From: RHLJ01 sp965222205
GTDB taxonomy: Bacteria > Bacteroidota > Rhodothermia > Balneolales > Balneolaceae
Assembly (NCBI GenBank): GCA_965222205.1
Contig: OZ244932.1
Coordinates: forward strand, 2,666,001 to 2,730,000
Length of the DNA: 64,000 nucleotides
Direction: 5' to 3'
Shown here piece by piece: positions 36,283-44,859 of this stretch. The notes under the pieces were generated by a model. It did not search any database. It saw only the letters and a list, made by a program, of their open reading frames with translations, and was not told where the DNA came from. The position numbers and the translations under genes were made by a program. Position 1 is the stretch's first letter. Each line of letters begins with the position of its first letter.

Positions 36283-36573
36283 ATGCATAATGTACGTGTA
36301 CAATTTACCATCCCGAATGTAGATAAAGTCGCTAATCTTGATGTATATGTGAACGGAGAAAAGCGAAATCTTCGTTTCCGTGTAGAGACTTTTGAATGGG
36401 ATGACGAAAATGGAAGCTCTGAAAATTTGGTCTCTTTACTCAGATATCGCATTTTAAACTATGATTCAGAATGGGAACTTTATCACATCGGCACACCCTA
36501 TGAAGGCAGTATTCCAGTTACTTTCCGACATAAAAACTCCGGTGAAGACACAGACTCTTCAAAAGAAGAATAA
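36283..36573 (+). CDS. Conserved-looking small hypothetical protein
   Basis: 96 residues, acidic, soluble, mostly beta by pattern ('VRVQFTIPNVDKVANLDVYV', 'WELYHIGTPYEGSIPVTFRH') with a Glu/Ser-rich tail. No recognised domain. Good coding character and a promoter-like octamer upstream support it. Its last 32 bases overlap the likely GTG start of the next gene in another frame, suggesting coupled translation. Confidence 0.65.
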   Translation: MHNVRVQFTIPNVDKVANLDVYVNGEKRNLRFRVETFEWDDENGSSENLVSLLRYRILNYDSEWELYHIGTPYEGSIPVTFRHKNSGEDTDSSKEE

Positions 36574-37591
36574 TCTATTCGTTTTATTGATAGGATTCCT
36601 GATTGCTTCAACATCTGTAATCGCCCAACCTTTATCAGAAGAAAAAAATGAGCTTACTGATATTTTTGAGAAAGCAGATGAGATCTCATCGCTAAGAAGC
36701 CTTCTTATTCAACAACATGGGGAACTACTTGGTGAAACCTATTTTAATGGGCGCTCCCAGGATCGCGCTTTCAATATTAAGTCTGCTTCGAAAAGTATTA
36801 TTGGGCTTTTAGTTGGTATCGCAATCCAGGAAGGTTTTATCCCTTCTGTTGATGAACCAATCACTACTTACTTCCCCGAATATTTTGAAGAAAATCCCGA
36901 TCCAAAAAAAGAACAAATCACCGTTCGAAATCTATTGAGTATGCAAACCGGATTACGCTCTACCAGCTCAGGAAATTACGGAGCCTGGGTAATGAGCGAT
37001 AACTGGGTTGAATATGCTCTTGATCAGGATTTTGTTTCTCAAATTGATGGACGGATGGTGTACAGCACCGGGACTTCGCATCTTCTTGCTGTAATAATTA
37101 CTAAAGCGGCAGGAATGAGTACTAAAGCTTTTGCCGAAAAGTTTTTGTTTGGCCCTCTTGATATCACCGTTGGTGGCTGGGATCGTGACCCACAAGGATA
37201 TTATATGGGTGGAAATAATCTTGCACTAAAACCATCTGACATGCTGAAAATTGGTCAAATGTTAATTGATAAAGGTGTTTGGGAAGGAAAACAAATCATC
37301 TCGATGGATTGGATTATTGACTCTTTCAAAACCTATACCTACAGCAATTATAATCCTTATGGCTACGGTTACCAGTGGTGGAATAAACAAACAGGAAAGT
37401 ACACCACCCTTTTTGCGTGGGGGCATGGCGGCCAGTATATCATGATGATCCCGGAACTAGATGCCGTTGTTGTTATGACTTCCTCGGTTACCAATGCAAG
37501 CCGACGAAGAACCTACAAACGCCCAGTATTCGTTTTACTAGAAGATCATATTATTCCCTTTCTCGAAGTAAATCGGAGACAACGCTTTTAA
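36542..37591 (+). CDS. Exported serine hydrolase, beta-lactamase class C/PBP-like
   Basis: 349 residues from a GTG at 36542, chosen because it gives a proper signal peptide (Lys-rich start, then 'LFVLLIGFLIASTSVIAQ'); a longer frame from 36461 would put 27 extra residues before it. Family motifs: 'SASKSI' with the SxxK Ser/Lys, 'YSTGTS' at the Tyr position, and 'HGGQYI' as the third motif. These hydrolases act in the periplasm as esterases, D-Ala peptidases or amidases; the substrate cannot be told. It overlaps the preceding small gene by 32 bases. Confidence 0.85.
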   Translation: MKTQTLQKKNNLFVLLIGFLIASTSVIAQPLSEEKNELTDIFEKADEISSLRSLLIQQHGELLGETYFNGRSQDRAFNIKSASKSIIGLLVGIAIQEGFIPSVDEPITTYFPEYFEENPDPKKEQITVRNLLSMQTGLRSTSSGNYGAWVMSDNWVEYALDQDFVSQIDGRMVYSTGTSHLLAVIITKAAGMSTKAFAEKFLFGPLDITVGGWDRDPQGYYMGGNNLALKPSDMLKIGQMLIDKGVWEGKQIISMDWIIDSFKTYTYSNYNPYGYGYQWWNKQTGKYTTLFAWGHGGQYIMMIPELDAVVVMTSSVTNASRRRTYKRPVFVLLEDHIIPFLEVNRRQRF

Positions 37592-37771
37592 AAAGTCACT
37601 TCCCCTTACTGTGGTTTTCGTGAAAAGCATCCAATTACTTACTCTTTTCTATAAGACTTTTTAAGCTGACAAAAATGTATTTAAATAGGCTCATTAATTT
37701 TCCAAGGCATCAATAATCGCTCAATTAGGTTATCAGGAACCTTTTTACTTATTTATAGCATTATAATAGTG

Positions 37772-39094
37772 ATGAGAAATCTGATACCTTACATATTATT
37801 TCTTCCGGTTTTGATGCTTTTTTGCAGCTTAGATGTAACAGCCTATCAGGATAATATCCCGGAAAAATCTCCTTCAGTTACCGTCATATCTGTGGATGGG
37901 ACTATCGGACCAACCGTTACCTCTTATATACGCAGGGGTCTTGAAGAAGCAAATAATCGTGAAGATGAGGCTTTGATTATCAAACTGGATACACCCGGTG
38001 GATTATTAAACTCAACTCAGGATATAGTGCAGGATATGCTTGCTTCAGAAATGCCGATTGTTGTCTATGTAGCACCTGCAGGAGCAAATGCAGGTAGTGC
38101 TGGAACATTTATCACACTTGCCGCTCATATCGCTGCAATGGCTCCTACAACTACTATTGGTGCAGCGTCTCCGGTATCGATGGATGGTGCTCAGATGGAC
38201 ACTGTGATGAAGGAAAAGATTTTTAATTATTCCGAAAACTTTATTCAAAACATTGCTGAGAAAAGAGGGCGTAACGCAGAATGGGCTATTTCAGCAGTTC
38301 GAGACGGTGAAGCGGTAACAGAGCAGGAAGCGCTGGAGCTGAACGTTATTGATATTGTTGCCGAAGATATCAGGGACTTACTTACTCAAATGCATAATTA
38401 TGAAGTAGACGGGAATACTTTAAATACTGAGAATGCAGAAATAAATGAACTTGACGAAAGCCTTGCAGAACAATTTTTCAGTTTTATCCTGCAGCCCCAG
38501 GTTATGCTTATTCTGACCTTAATCGCTATTTATGGAATTGTAGGTGAGGTCACCAATCCGGGAGCTATTATTCCCGGAGTAGCAGGAGTCATTGCCCTGA
38601 TATTGCTCCTCTATGGAGTAGCAGCGTTACCAATTAATGTAGCAGGTTTTATACTCATTGGACTAGCGATAATACTATTTGTTGCTGAGGCCTTTACACC
38701 TGCATTCGGAATACTTATTACGGGGGGTTCGGTCTCTTTCTTTTTGGGAGCATTGATGCTATTTCAGGATTTCCCCCAGGAAATGCAGCTCGATTGGTAT
38801 TGGATTGTTCCTGCTACTATCCTTACCACCATATTTTTCGGATGGATTGCTACCGCCGGAATTAAAGCTCAGTTCTCTGGTCACCGGTCTGGTCTGGAAT
38901 CGCATATTGGTAAAAGAGCAAAAGTAGTAGATAACGTAACGGCAGAATCCGGCCGTGTTGATTTTTCAGGAGAATACTGGAATGCTAAATCTGAATCGGG
39001 TGAAGAAATTAACAAAAATGAATGGTGTGAGATTGTTGGATTTGAGCGACTCACTGTAATTGTAAAATCTGTTTCAACAACTAAACAAAGCTGA
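37772..39094 (+). CDS. NfeD-family membrane serine protease (NfeD1b type)
   Basis: 440 residues, with an ATG at 37772 preceded by an in-frame GTG. A signal peptide (~1-24), then a ClpP-class serine protease domain: 'GANAGSAGTFITLAAHIAAM' (about 108-127) with the catalytic Ser, and Lys in 'VMKEKIFNY'; then four or five membrane helices (about 230-360) and a C-terminal OB-fold domain (380-435). NfeD proteases partner with stomatin/slipin proteins in membrane quality control, and a slipin gene follows after one base. It ends with TGA, used here as a true stop. Confidence 0.93.
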   Translation: MRNLIPYILFLPVLMLFCSLDVTAYQDNIPEKSPSVTVISVDGTIGPTVTSYIRRGLEEANNREDEALIIKLDTPGGLLNSTQDIVQDMLASEMPIVVYVAPAGANAGSAGTFITLAAHIAAMAPTTTIGAASPVSMDGAQMDTVMKEKIFNYSENFIQNIAEKRGRNAEWAISAVRDGEAVTEQEALELNVIDIVAEDIRDLLTQMHNYEVDGNTLNTENAEINELDESLAEQFFSFILQPQVMLILTLIAIYGIVGEVTNPGAIIPGVAGVIALILLLYGVAALPINVAGFILIGLAIILFVAEAFTPAFGILITGGSVSFFLGALMLFQDFPQEMQLDWYWIVPATILTTIFFGWIATAGIKAQFSGHRSGLESHIGKRAKVVDNVTAESGRVDFSGEYWNAKSESGEEINKNEWCEIVGFERLTVIVKSVSTTKQS

Positions 39095-39095
39095 C

Positions 39096-39908
39096 ATGGA
39101 AGAACTATTAAATTCTCTGACAATTTGGGCAACAACAATTGTTGTCTTTGTAGTAATCCTGATCCCCCAAATGTTCAAAATTCTTAGGGAATATGAACGG
39201 GCTGTTGTATTCCGACTAGGAAAATTTCATAGTACAAAAGGTCCCGGGCTTATCTTCCTTATTCCTTTCATCGATAGAATTGAACGAGTAGATCTGAGGG
39301 TGCTTACCATTAACGTAGATAAACAGGAAGTCATCACCAAAGACAATGTTACCGTTAATGTAGACGCAATCAACTTTTTTCGGGTAGTGGATGCAGAGGC
39401 CGCTATTATTCAGGTTGAACAATACATTCATGCTACTTCCATGCTTGCACAAACTACTTTAAGAAGTATTGTCGGTCAGGTTGAACTTGACGAATTACTG
39501 GCTAATCGTGAAAAGGTAAATAAGAATATTCAGGAGATCATAGACCGACAAACTGATCCATGGGGAATTAAAGTAGTCTCGGTGGAAGTCCGTGACGTAG
39601 TACTTCCGGAAAATATGAAACGAGCTATGGCACGACAAGCTGAAACTGAACGTGACAGAAGAGCTAAAGTGATAAATGCTGAAGGTGAGTTCCAGGCGGC
39701 CAAACGATTGGTAGACGCTGCTGAAATGATTCAGACAGCACCTGCAGCCTTACAACTTCGTTTCCTTCAAACGATGAATGAAATCAGTGAGGAAAACGCA
39801 ACTTTCGCTTTTATCCCTCTTCCCATGGATTTCCTTGAAGCCTTTAAAAGGATGAACCCACAATCTGGACCAGCTAATGGAAATAAGGATTCATCATCTG
39901 AGGATTAA
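39096..39908 (+). CDS. Slipin/stomatin-like SPFH-domain protein
   Basis: 270 residues: one N-terminal membrane hairpin or helix (~8-28), an SPFH/band-7 domain ('QMFKILREYERAVVFRLGKF', 'VTVNVDAINFFRVVDAEAAI'), a coiled-coil region rich in Ala, Glu and Arg (170-225) that drives oligomerisation into microdomains, and an acidic tail. The gene starts one base after the NfeD stop, the classic NfeD-slipin operon; the protease is known to cut the slipin C-terminus in archaeal examples. Confidence 0.94.
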   Translation: MEELLNSLTIWATTIVVFVVILIPQMFKILREYERAVVFRLGKFHSTKGPGLIFLIPFIDRIERVDLRVLTINVDKQEVITKDNVTVNVDAINFFRVVDAEAAIIQVEQYIHATSMLAQTTLRSIVGQVELDELLANREKVNKNIQEIIDRQTDPWGIKVVSVEVRDVVLPENMKRAMARQAETERDRRAKVINAEGEFQAAKRLVDAAEMIQTAPAALQLRFLQTMNEISEENATFAFIPLPMDFLEAFKRMNPQSGPANGNKDSSSED

Positions 39909-39955
39909 TATTAACCGGATTGGAATATGTAATTTCATATTATAAAACAACTTAG

Positions 39956-40468
39956 ATGATTAAATCTGATTACCTCCTAAAGCTGTTCCAATATAATTAT
40001 TGGGCAAACGACCACCTTTTTGAGGTTTTAAAATCTATAGAACCGAATGAATTTATTCAGGAAATTTCAGGTGGTCATAGTTCAATTCGAAATACTATAG
40101 TTCATATGCTTAGCGCTGAATGGGGATGGATTTCCCGTTCCGGAGGACCTGAAAGAAAGGAAAAACTGCTACACCAGTCATTTGAGAATCCTGAACAAAT
40201 TATTTCGAAATGGAAATCGCTTGAACCATCTTTTATGCAGTACATAAGTACTCTGAGTGATCGGCAGTTGCAGCTTAAAGCAACTTATTTGAATGGTAAA
40301 GGTGAAAAATGTTCCATGCCCAGAGGTGAGTTGCTCCAACATATTATTATCCACAATACTCATCACCGCGGACAAATAGCTTTAGACCTTAGAATGCTTG
40401 GTTATACACCCGGAAATTTTGATATCCTGTTCTATTTTGCTGAAGTAGGTGGTAACAAAGCCTGGTAA
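39956..40468 (+). CDS. DinB/YfiT-family putative metalloprotein
   Basis: 170 residues with the four-helix DinB fold. Three His at the family's metal-binding positions can be seen: one in 'NTIVHMLSAEWGW' (about 50) and two in 'IIHNTHHRGQIALDL' (about 130-144). Relatives are divalent-metal proteins, some being thiol-dependent transferases (bacillithiol or mycothiol type). Bacillithiol use would fit with the bacilliredoxin gene 2.7 kb away, but that link is inference. Separate from the slipin gene by 47 bases. Confidence 0.85.
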   Translation: MIKSDYLLKLFQYNYWANDHLFEVLKSIEPNEFIQEISGGHSSIRNTIVHMLSAEWGWISRSGGPERKEKLLHQSFENPEQIISKWKSLEPSFMQYISTLSDRQLQLKATYLNGKGEKCSMPRGELLQHIIIHNTHHRGQIALDLRMLGYTPGNFDILFYFAEVGGNKAW

Positions 40469-40514
40469 GCATTTACAAACTACCTGTTCCCTTTCTACCG
40501 ACAGTCACTTTCCG

Positions 40515-40522
40515 TAACTTTG
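40515..40522 (+). promoter_or_regulatory. Bacteroidota-type -7 element TAACTTTG
   Basis: Second copy of the octamer seen at 36226, here 34 bases before the ATG of the mechanosensitive-channel gene. The -33 element is not evident. Confidence 0.35.
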
Positions 40523-40556
40523 AGGTCTTAATTTCAAACTCGGAAAGTACATTTTC

Positions 40557-42242
40557 ATGAAGATGTTCAGAATACTATTTGTAGGTTTATTAATCGCCTT
40601 GCCGGTTCAGTTATTCGGTTTTCAATCCCAGGCAGAATCTAATCAGGATGGATATCTATCCAATCCACGCAGAGCCGTTCATACATTCTTGCATTGGCAA
40701 CAACAAGGACACCAAAACCTGGACCGGGTAATCCTTCCTTTCAGGCTTTCTGATGAATCCAAAGAAGAAAAAGTAGAACTGGCCACCGAGCTCAGAAAAG
40801 TACTTGATGCACGGGGTTTATTAGTTGTATATGAGGATGTACCAAATAATCCTGGTCACACAGACAGCCTTTCCGGACTTCATCAATATATTTTATTTGA
40901 AGAACTACCCGAGGTGTATCTGATTAAGCAAAATGATCAATGGGTATTTTCATCTGCCACCATCCAGCAGATCCCTGAGCTTTATCAAGCTACGTTTTCC
41001 GGGGTAGTTGAAGCTCTTCTTGACCAACTACCTGAATGGACTAAAAGTGAATGGCTCGGAATCGAGCTTTGGCAATATCTTGCGGTATTTATCTGGTTGC
41101 TACTTGGAGTAGTTTTACGAAAGATATTTGAGTTTATTTTGGATAACTACATTCGAAGGGTTACCAAAAAAACAAAATTTACCTGGGATGATGATTTACT
41201 GGACGGCGTTGAACGTCCTGCGGGTTTCATCTTTTTGATGACTTTCTTTCTGATAAGCTACACCAACCTTCAGCTTTCAGTCACTATTAATCTTTATCTC
41301 TCTACCGTTCTTGAAATTGCGATTTCTGCAGGATTTGTATGGCTATTCTATAATCTGGCTGATGTATTTGCAAAGTATCTGAGTGTCATCACTTCCAAAA
41401 CTGAAAACACACTTGATGACCAACTTGTACCCCTCATTCGAAAAACACTTCGCTTTTTTATTGTGGTGATGGGTGTGATTCTGGTACTTCAAAATAATGG
41501 GTATAATGTTGCTTCCTTAATCGCCGGACTTGGAATTGGTGGTCTTGCTGTTGCTCTTGCTGCAAAAGACACTCTGGCCAATTTCTTTGGATCGATTACT
41601 ATATTTGCAGATCGTCCTTTTAAAATCGGGGACTGGATTAAAGTGGGGAATGTAGAGGGTGTTGTTGAAGAAGTTGGTTTCCGAACCACCCGAGTACGTA
41701 CATTTTATAATTCACTGGTTTCTGTTCCTAATTCTCAGGTTGCTACCACCGATATCGATAACTATGGAATGCGCCAATATCGGAGATTGAGAACTGTTCT
41801 GAATCTGACTTACTCTACGTCTCCGGAACAAATGGAGGCTTTTGTAGAGGGAATAAAAGGAATTATCAAAGCGAATAAACACTTCCGGCAGGATTTTTAC
41901 GAAGTGCACTTCAATTCTTTTGGAGCCCATTCTTTAGATGTGCTTATTTATGTATTTTTTAATGTCCCAGATTGGAGCACCGAGCTTCAACAGCGGCATA
42001 ATTTCTTTTTAGAGATTCTACGGCTCGCTAAAGAAGTAGGCGTTGAGTTTGCCTTCCCAACACAAACGCTTCATGTAGATTCTTTCTTTAAAGATCAGCC
42101 CAGAGAAGTTGGAGAATCGAAAACCGAAGATGAGTTGGCTGCAGGAGTTCGCGCTTTTGGTCCCGGTGGAGATAAAGGAAATCCTGATGGATTAAGGATT
42201 TTCAAAGATGGGAAAGAGGTAGACTTTGGAGCTAATAAATAA
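40557..42242 (+). CDS. MscS-family mechanosensitive channel
   Basis: 561 residues: signal peptide (1-22, 'FVGLLIALPVQLFGFQSQA'), a periplasmic domain (~25-165), five membrane helices (~175-340) ending in the pore helix 'NVASLIAGLGIGGLAVALAA' with the Gly/Ala packing pattern of MscS TM3, then the beta domain 'FFGSITIFADRPFKIGDWIK' and the C-terminal cytoplasmic vestibule. Larger than E. coli MscS (286) because of the N-terminal domain, like the YnaI/YbiO-type channels. It releases solutes during hypo-osmotic shock, sensible in a halophile. Its own promoter-like element is upstream. Confidence 0.92.
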   Translation: MKMFRILFVGLLIALPVQLFGFQSQAESNQDGYLSNPRRAVHTFLHWQQQGHQNLDRVILPFRLSDESKEEKVELATELRKVLDARGLLVVYEDVPNNPGHTDSLSGLHQYILFEELPEVYLIKQNDQWVFSSATIQQIPELYQATFSGVVEALLDQLPEWTKSEWLGIELWQYLAVFIWLLLGVVLRKIFEFILDNYIRRVTKKTKFTWDDDLLDGVERPAGFIFLMTFFLISYTNLQLSVTINLYLSTVLEIAISAGFVWLFYNLADVFAKYLSVITSKTENTLDDQLVPLIRKTLRFFIVVMGVILVLQNNGYNVASLIAGLGIGGLAVALAAKDTLANFFGSITIFADRPFKIGDWIKVGNVEGVVEEVGFRTTRVRTFYNSLVSVPNSQVATTDIDNYGMRQYRRLRTVLNLTYSTSPEQMEAFVEGIKGIIKANKHFRQDFYEVHFNSFGAHSLDVLIYVFFNVPDWSTELQQRHNFFLEILRLAKEVGVEFAFPTQTLHVDSFFKDQPREVGESKTEDELAAGVRAFGPGGDKGNPDGLRIFKDGKEVDFGANK

Positions 42243-42626
42243 TCAGGCTATCTGACTATCTACCATTTCATTAACGGCATCTTTAAGTTTCTGTTCGGAA
42301 ATGGGTTTCACAAGAAATTTTGAGTTGGGTACTTTCTTTGCTCTTTCAACATGCTCATTTCCCGAATTTCCTGTGATAAACAAGATCGGTGCGTTTGTAA
42401 AATCCCGGATCAGATGTGCTGCCTGAATACCATCCATATCTCCTTCAAGCTTGATATCCATAATAACTACATCCGGGGCATATTTTCGGATTAACTTAAC
42501 TGCTGTTTCGCCATCCCGAATTTCTCCAACCGTTTTGAATACCATCTCCTTCATCATGTTTTCATACAAGATGGAAAGGATGAGATTATCCTCAACGATA
42601 ATAGCCTTCTTCGATATTTGTTCCAT
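42243..42626 (-). CDS. Single-domain response regulator (receiver only)
   Basis: 127 residues from the ATG at 42626; an in-frame extension to 42677 runs through a terminator hairpin and is rejected. CheY-like receiver: acidic pair in 'IIVEDNLILS', phospho-acceptor Asp in 'DVVIMDIKLEGDMDG', Thr in 'LFITGNS' and Lys in 'FLVKPIS'. No output domain, so it probably acts in a phosphorelay or by protein binding. Its stop abuts the convergent MscS gene (no gap). No histidine kinase in the window. Confidence 0.9.
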   Translation of the reverse strand: MEQISKKAIIVEDNLILSILYENMMKEMVFKTVGEIRDGETAVKLIRKYAPDVVIMDIKLEGDMDGIQAAHLIRDFTNAPILFITGNSGNEHVERAKKVPNSKFLVKPISEQKLKDAVNEMVDSQIA

Positions 42627-42660
42627 AAAAGTCCTGTAATTTATTGGGACCCTTAAGCAT

Positions 42661-42694
42661 AAAAAAACCCGCCACATGAATGTAACGGGTTTTT
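42661..42694 (-). terminator. Rho-independent terminator of the bacilliredoxin gene
   Basis: Stem AACCCG/CGGGTT (42666-42671 with 42686-42691) plus an inner ACAT/ATGT pairing, followed on the minus strand by seven T. It lies 24 bases after the bacilliredoxin stop. Confidence 0.75.
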
Positions 42695-42717
42695 GTTAAA
42701 GTAACTTTAGAATAATT

Positions 42718-43173
42718 TTATTTTTCTTCAGCTTCGTTTTCTTTGTTTACGAAGGCTTCGAACACCATTTTTAAGTCAGCTGCCACATCCTGGCTGGTTC
42801 TTCCCTCAATTCTGTGACGGGGAATCATTGCTTTTATTTCACCATCCACAAAATAAGCAAATGAAGGTGACGAAGGTGGAAATTCGCTAAAATAAGCGCG
42901 TGCATGCGCTGTAGCCTCTTTATCCTGACCAGCGAACACTGTAACCATGTGATCCGGTTTAGCCTCTGAATTTTCGAGAGCAATCCCTAATCCGGGACGT
43001 GCATTTCCTGCTGCGCAACCACACACCGAATTAATTGCCATTAGCATCGTGCCCTTATATTCTTTCATCGCACGATCTACATCTTCCGTTGTTTTTAGTT
43101 CTTCAACTCCGTATTTGGTGAGTTCCTCCCTCATCCACGAAGTATCCGGTCCCATTCCAAATCCAAATTGCAT
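42718..43173 (-). CDS. BrxA/BrxB-family bacilliredoxin (YphP/YqiW)
   Basis: 151 residues with the thioredoxin-like UPF0403 fold and the hallmark CGC active site (Cys51-Gly-Cys53 in 'NSVCGCAAGNARPG'). Bacilliredoxins remove bacillithiol from S-bacillithiolated proteins, acting in the cytoplasm under oxidative stress; the redox-stress context continues with sodA next. Start at 43173 is supported by a GGAG site ('CCTGGAGAACATT'). A terminator follows the gene. The tail is Glu/Lys-rich. Confidence 0.93.
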   Translation of the reverse strand: MQFGFGMGPDTSWMREELTKYGVEELKTTEDVDRAMKEYKGTMLMAINSVCGCAAGNARPGLGIALENSEAKPDHMVTVFAGQDKEATAHARAYFSEFPPSSPSFAYFVDGEIKAMIPRHRIEGRTSQDVAADLKMVFEAFVNKENEAEEK

Positions 43174-43321
43174 AATGTTCTCCAGGTTTAATTCAATAAT
43201 AATTTAATGTTTTTTCCATTCGATAACGAATCCGGTCATTCAAAGCAGAAGCGAAGAATCTGCATAATTAGTTAACTCGTAGATTCTTTTCCCGGCACAT
43301 CGGAATCAGCATGGCTGTTAT

Positions 43322-43354
43322 AAAAAACGACGATGAGCTAAACCCATCGTCGTT
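43322..43354 (-). terminator. Rho-independent terminator of sodA
   Basis: Perfect 10-bp stem AACGACGATG/CATCGTCGTT (43326-43335 with 43345-43354) with a 9-base loop, followed on the minus strand by a T run, 23 bases after the sodA stop. Confidence 0.8.
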
Positions 43355-43376
43355 GGTCAATCGTCGTAACTCGCAA

Positions 43377-43979
43377 TTAAGCGTTATCGAAATTCTCTGC
43401 TACAGCATCCCAGTTTACCACATTCCAGAATGCTGAAACGTAATCCGGACGTCGGTTTTGATAATTCAGATAGTACGCGTGTTCCCAAACATCCAATCCA
43501 AGAATTGGAGTTAAACCATCCATAATCGGACTATCCTGATTTGCAGTTGAAATCACTTTTAGATCGCCGTTATCAACTACTAACCATGCCCAGCCTGAAC
43601 CGAATCTTGTTCCTGCTGCTGTGCTGAATTCGTCTTTGAATGCATCGAAGCTACCGAATGCTTTATCAATAGCATTGGCAAGATCACCTGAAGGATTTCC
43701 ACCTCCGTTTGGTGAGAGGATGCTCCAAAATAAAGAGTGATTCGCAAATCCACCGCCATTATTGATTACAGCTTGTTGCTTATCAGCTGGGAGTGCATCG
43801 ATATTTGAAAGTACATCTTCAATATCTTTTCCTTCAAACTCAGTTCCTTCTAAAGCTGCATTTACTTTGTTAGTATATCCCTGGTGATGTTTTGTATGAT
43901 GAATAACCATCGTACGTGCATCAAAATGCGGTTCCAAAGCGTCGTAAGCATACGGTAGATCAGGTAATGAATAAGCCAT
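43377..43979 (-). CDS. sodA: Superoxide dismutase, Fe/Mn family (Mn-type signature)
   Basis: 200 residues from the ATG at 43979, which has a good AGAGGA site; a frame extending 12 codons upstream is unnecessary. Converts superoxide to peroxide and oxygen. Metal ligands: His27 in 'VIHHTKHHQGY', His in 'GGGFANHSLFW' (about 81), Asp and His in 'LDVWEHAYYLNY' (about 165 and 169). 'GGGFANH' and the Gln in 'STANQDSP' favour Mn or cambialistic use over Fe. No signal peptide, so cytoplasmic. A strong terminator follows. Confidence 0.95.
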   Translation of the reverse strand: MAYSLPDLPYAYDALEPHFDARTMVIHHTKHHQGYTNKVNAALEGTEFEGKDIEDVLSNIDALPADKQQAVINNGGGFANHSLFWSILSPNGGGNPSGDLANAIDKAFGSFDAFKDEFSTAAGTRFGSGWAWLVVDNGDLKVISTANQDSPIMDGLTPILGLDVWEHAYYLNYQNRRPDYVSAFWNVVNWDAVAENFDNA

Positions 43980-44139
43980 ATTTTCCTCTTTTAAATTTAT
44001 TGTTCTATCGCTCAAACCAAAATGTTACTCGTTGAACGACAATTATTTAACTGCATTAAAATAATCAATCTAAGCCCCAAAATCGTTCCTGAGACTATAC
44101 AAAGAATCTATATTAACGATATGTTAACCCTATGAGAAT

Positions 44140-44179
44140 ATTCAATGATCAACACTCTACTAACAACTGATCATTGAAT
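44140..44179. repeat. 12-bp inverted repeat at the edge of the DUF5063-like cassette
   Basis: ATTCAATGATCA at 44140-44151 and its exact reverse complement at 44168-44179, 16 bases apart. It lies 32 bases from the short duplicate of the DUF429 gene end and may mark the junction of acquired DNA, or serve as a weak terminator. Confidence 0.5.
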
Positions 44180-44211
44180 GTTGAAAATTGCTTATTGGAT
44201 ATTGTTTATAG

Positions 44212-44244
44212 TGTATCGCTTTGGCCAAGCCTTCTGAATCGTAG
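44212..44244 (-). pseudogene. Short duplicate of the DUF429 gene 3' end
   Basis: 33 bases matching 44873-44905 at 30 positions; the minus strand reads 'YDSEGLAKAIH' against 'YDSEGLPKAIH' in the intact gene. Present downstream of the inserted DUF5063-like gene, so the two copies bracket it, the same arrangement as for the flavoprotein gene near 11.6 kb. Confidence 0.65.
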
Positions 44245-44268
44245 TTAAATAGAGTAACTCGAAACTAC

Positions 44269-44847
44269 CTAAAGAGTAGTTTTCCCTTCGTAGTATAAAT
44301 AATGCAAATATCTTAATGCGTTTATACAATGATTTCCCCAATGATGCTTAAATCCCCACTTAAAATTCCATAGCGCGTCTTCGATGGCTTCATCCGTACC
44401 AATTTCTTCGATTTTTGTAAGCTCTACTTTAATATCTCTGTAAATATCTGCCAAGTCATCCACCAGCCAACCTTGAGTTGCTTTCTTATCTGTTATCTCC
44501 CACCCAGAATCGGGTCTCCTATTTGTTTCAGTATAAGTTGGATCAAATATTTCCCAATAAAAACATTCAATTCCTAATTCAGATACTAAATGGGTATTTA
44601 TATCAATGAATAGTTTATCTCTATCAAAATCTCTTACATCGCTAGTACTTTTCAACTCAATGATATCGAGGCTATGACCTGCACTATAGAGCTCTAAAAG
44701 ATTTGAATGTAATAATGGAAAAAATTTACTCAGCTCCATTTTTTTTACTTCGAGTAGCTTAACAAAGTCATTTGCTGTTTTAATAAAACTCTTTGTTGTC
44801 TCTCGTTTTAAAAACTGTTTCGTATTACTAGATAAATTCTTCTCCAT
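44269..44847 (-). CDS. DUF5063-like hypothetical protein
   Basis: 192 residues, soluble, mostly helical. 'FIKTANDFVKLLE', 'DLADIYRDIKVEL' and the C-terminal 'WGNHCINALRYLHYLYYEGK' resemble DUF5063 proteins; function unknown. It starts 12 bases after the DUF429 stop on the same strand, is clearly more AT-rich, and lies between the two copies of the DUF429 3' end, all of which suggest recent acquisition. Confidence 0.7.
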   Translation of the reverse strand: MEKNLSSNTKQFLKRETTKSFIKTANDFVKLLEVKKMELSKFFPLLHSNLLELYSAGHSLDIIELKSTSDVRDFDRDKLFIDINTHLVSELGIECFYWEIFDPTYTETNRRPDSGWEITDKKATQGWLVDDLADIYRDIKVELTKIEEIGTDEAIEDALWNFKWGFKHHWGNHCINALRYLHYLYYEGKTTL

Positions 44848-44859
44848 TTTGATGCAGTC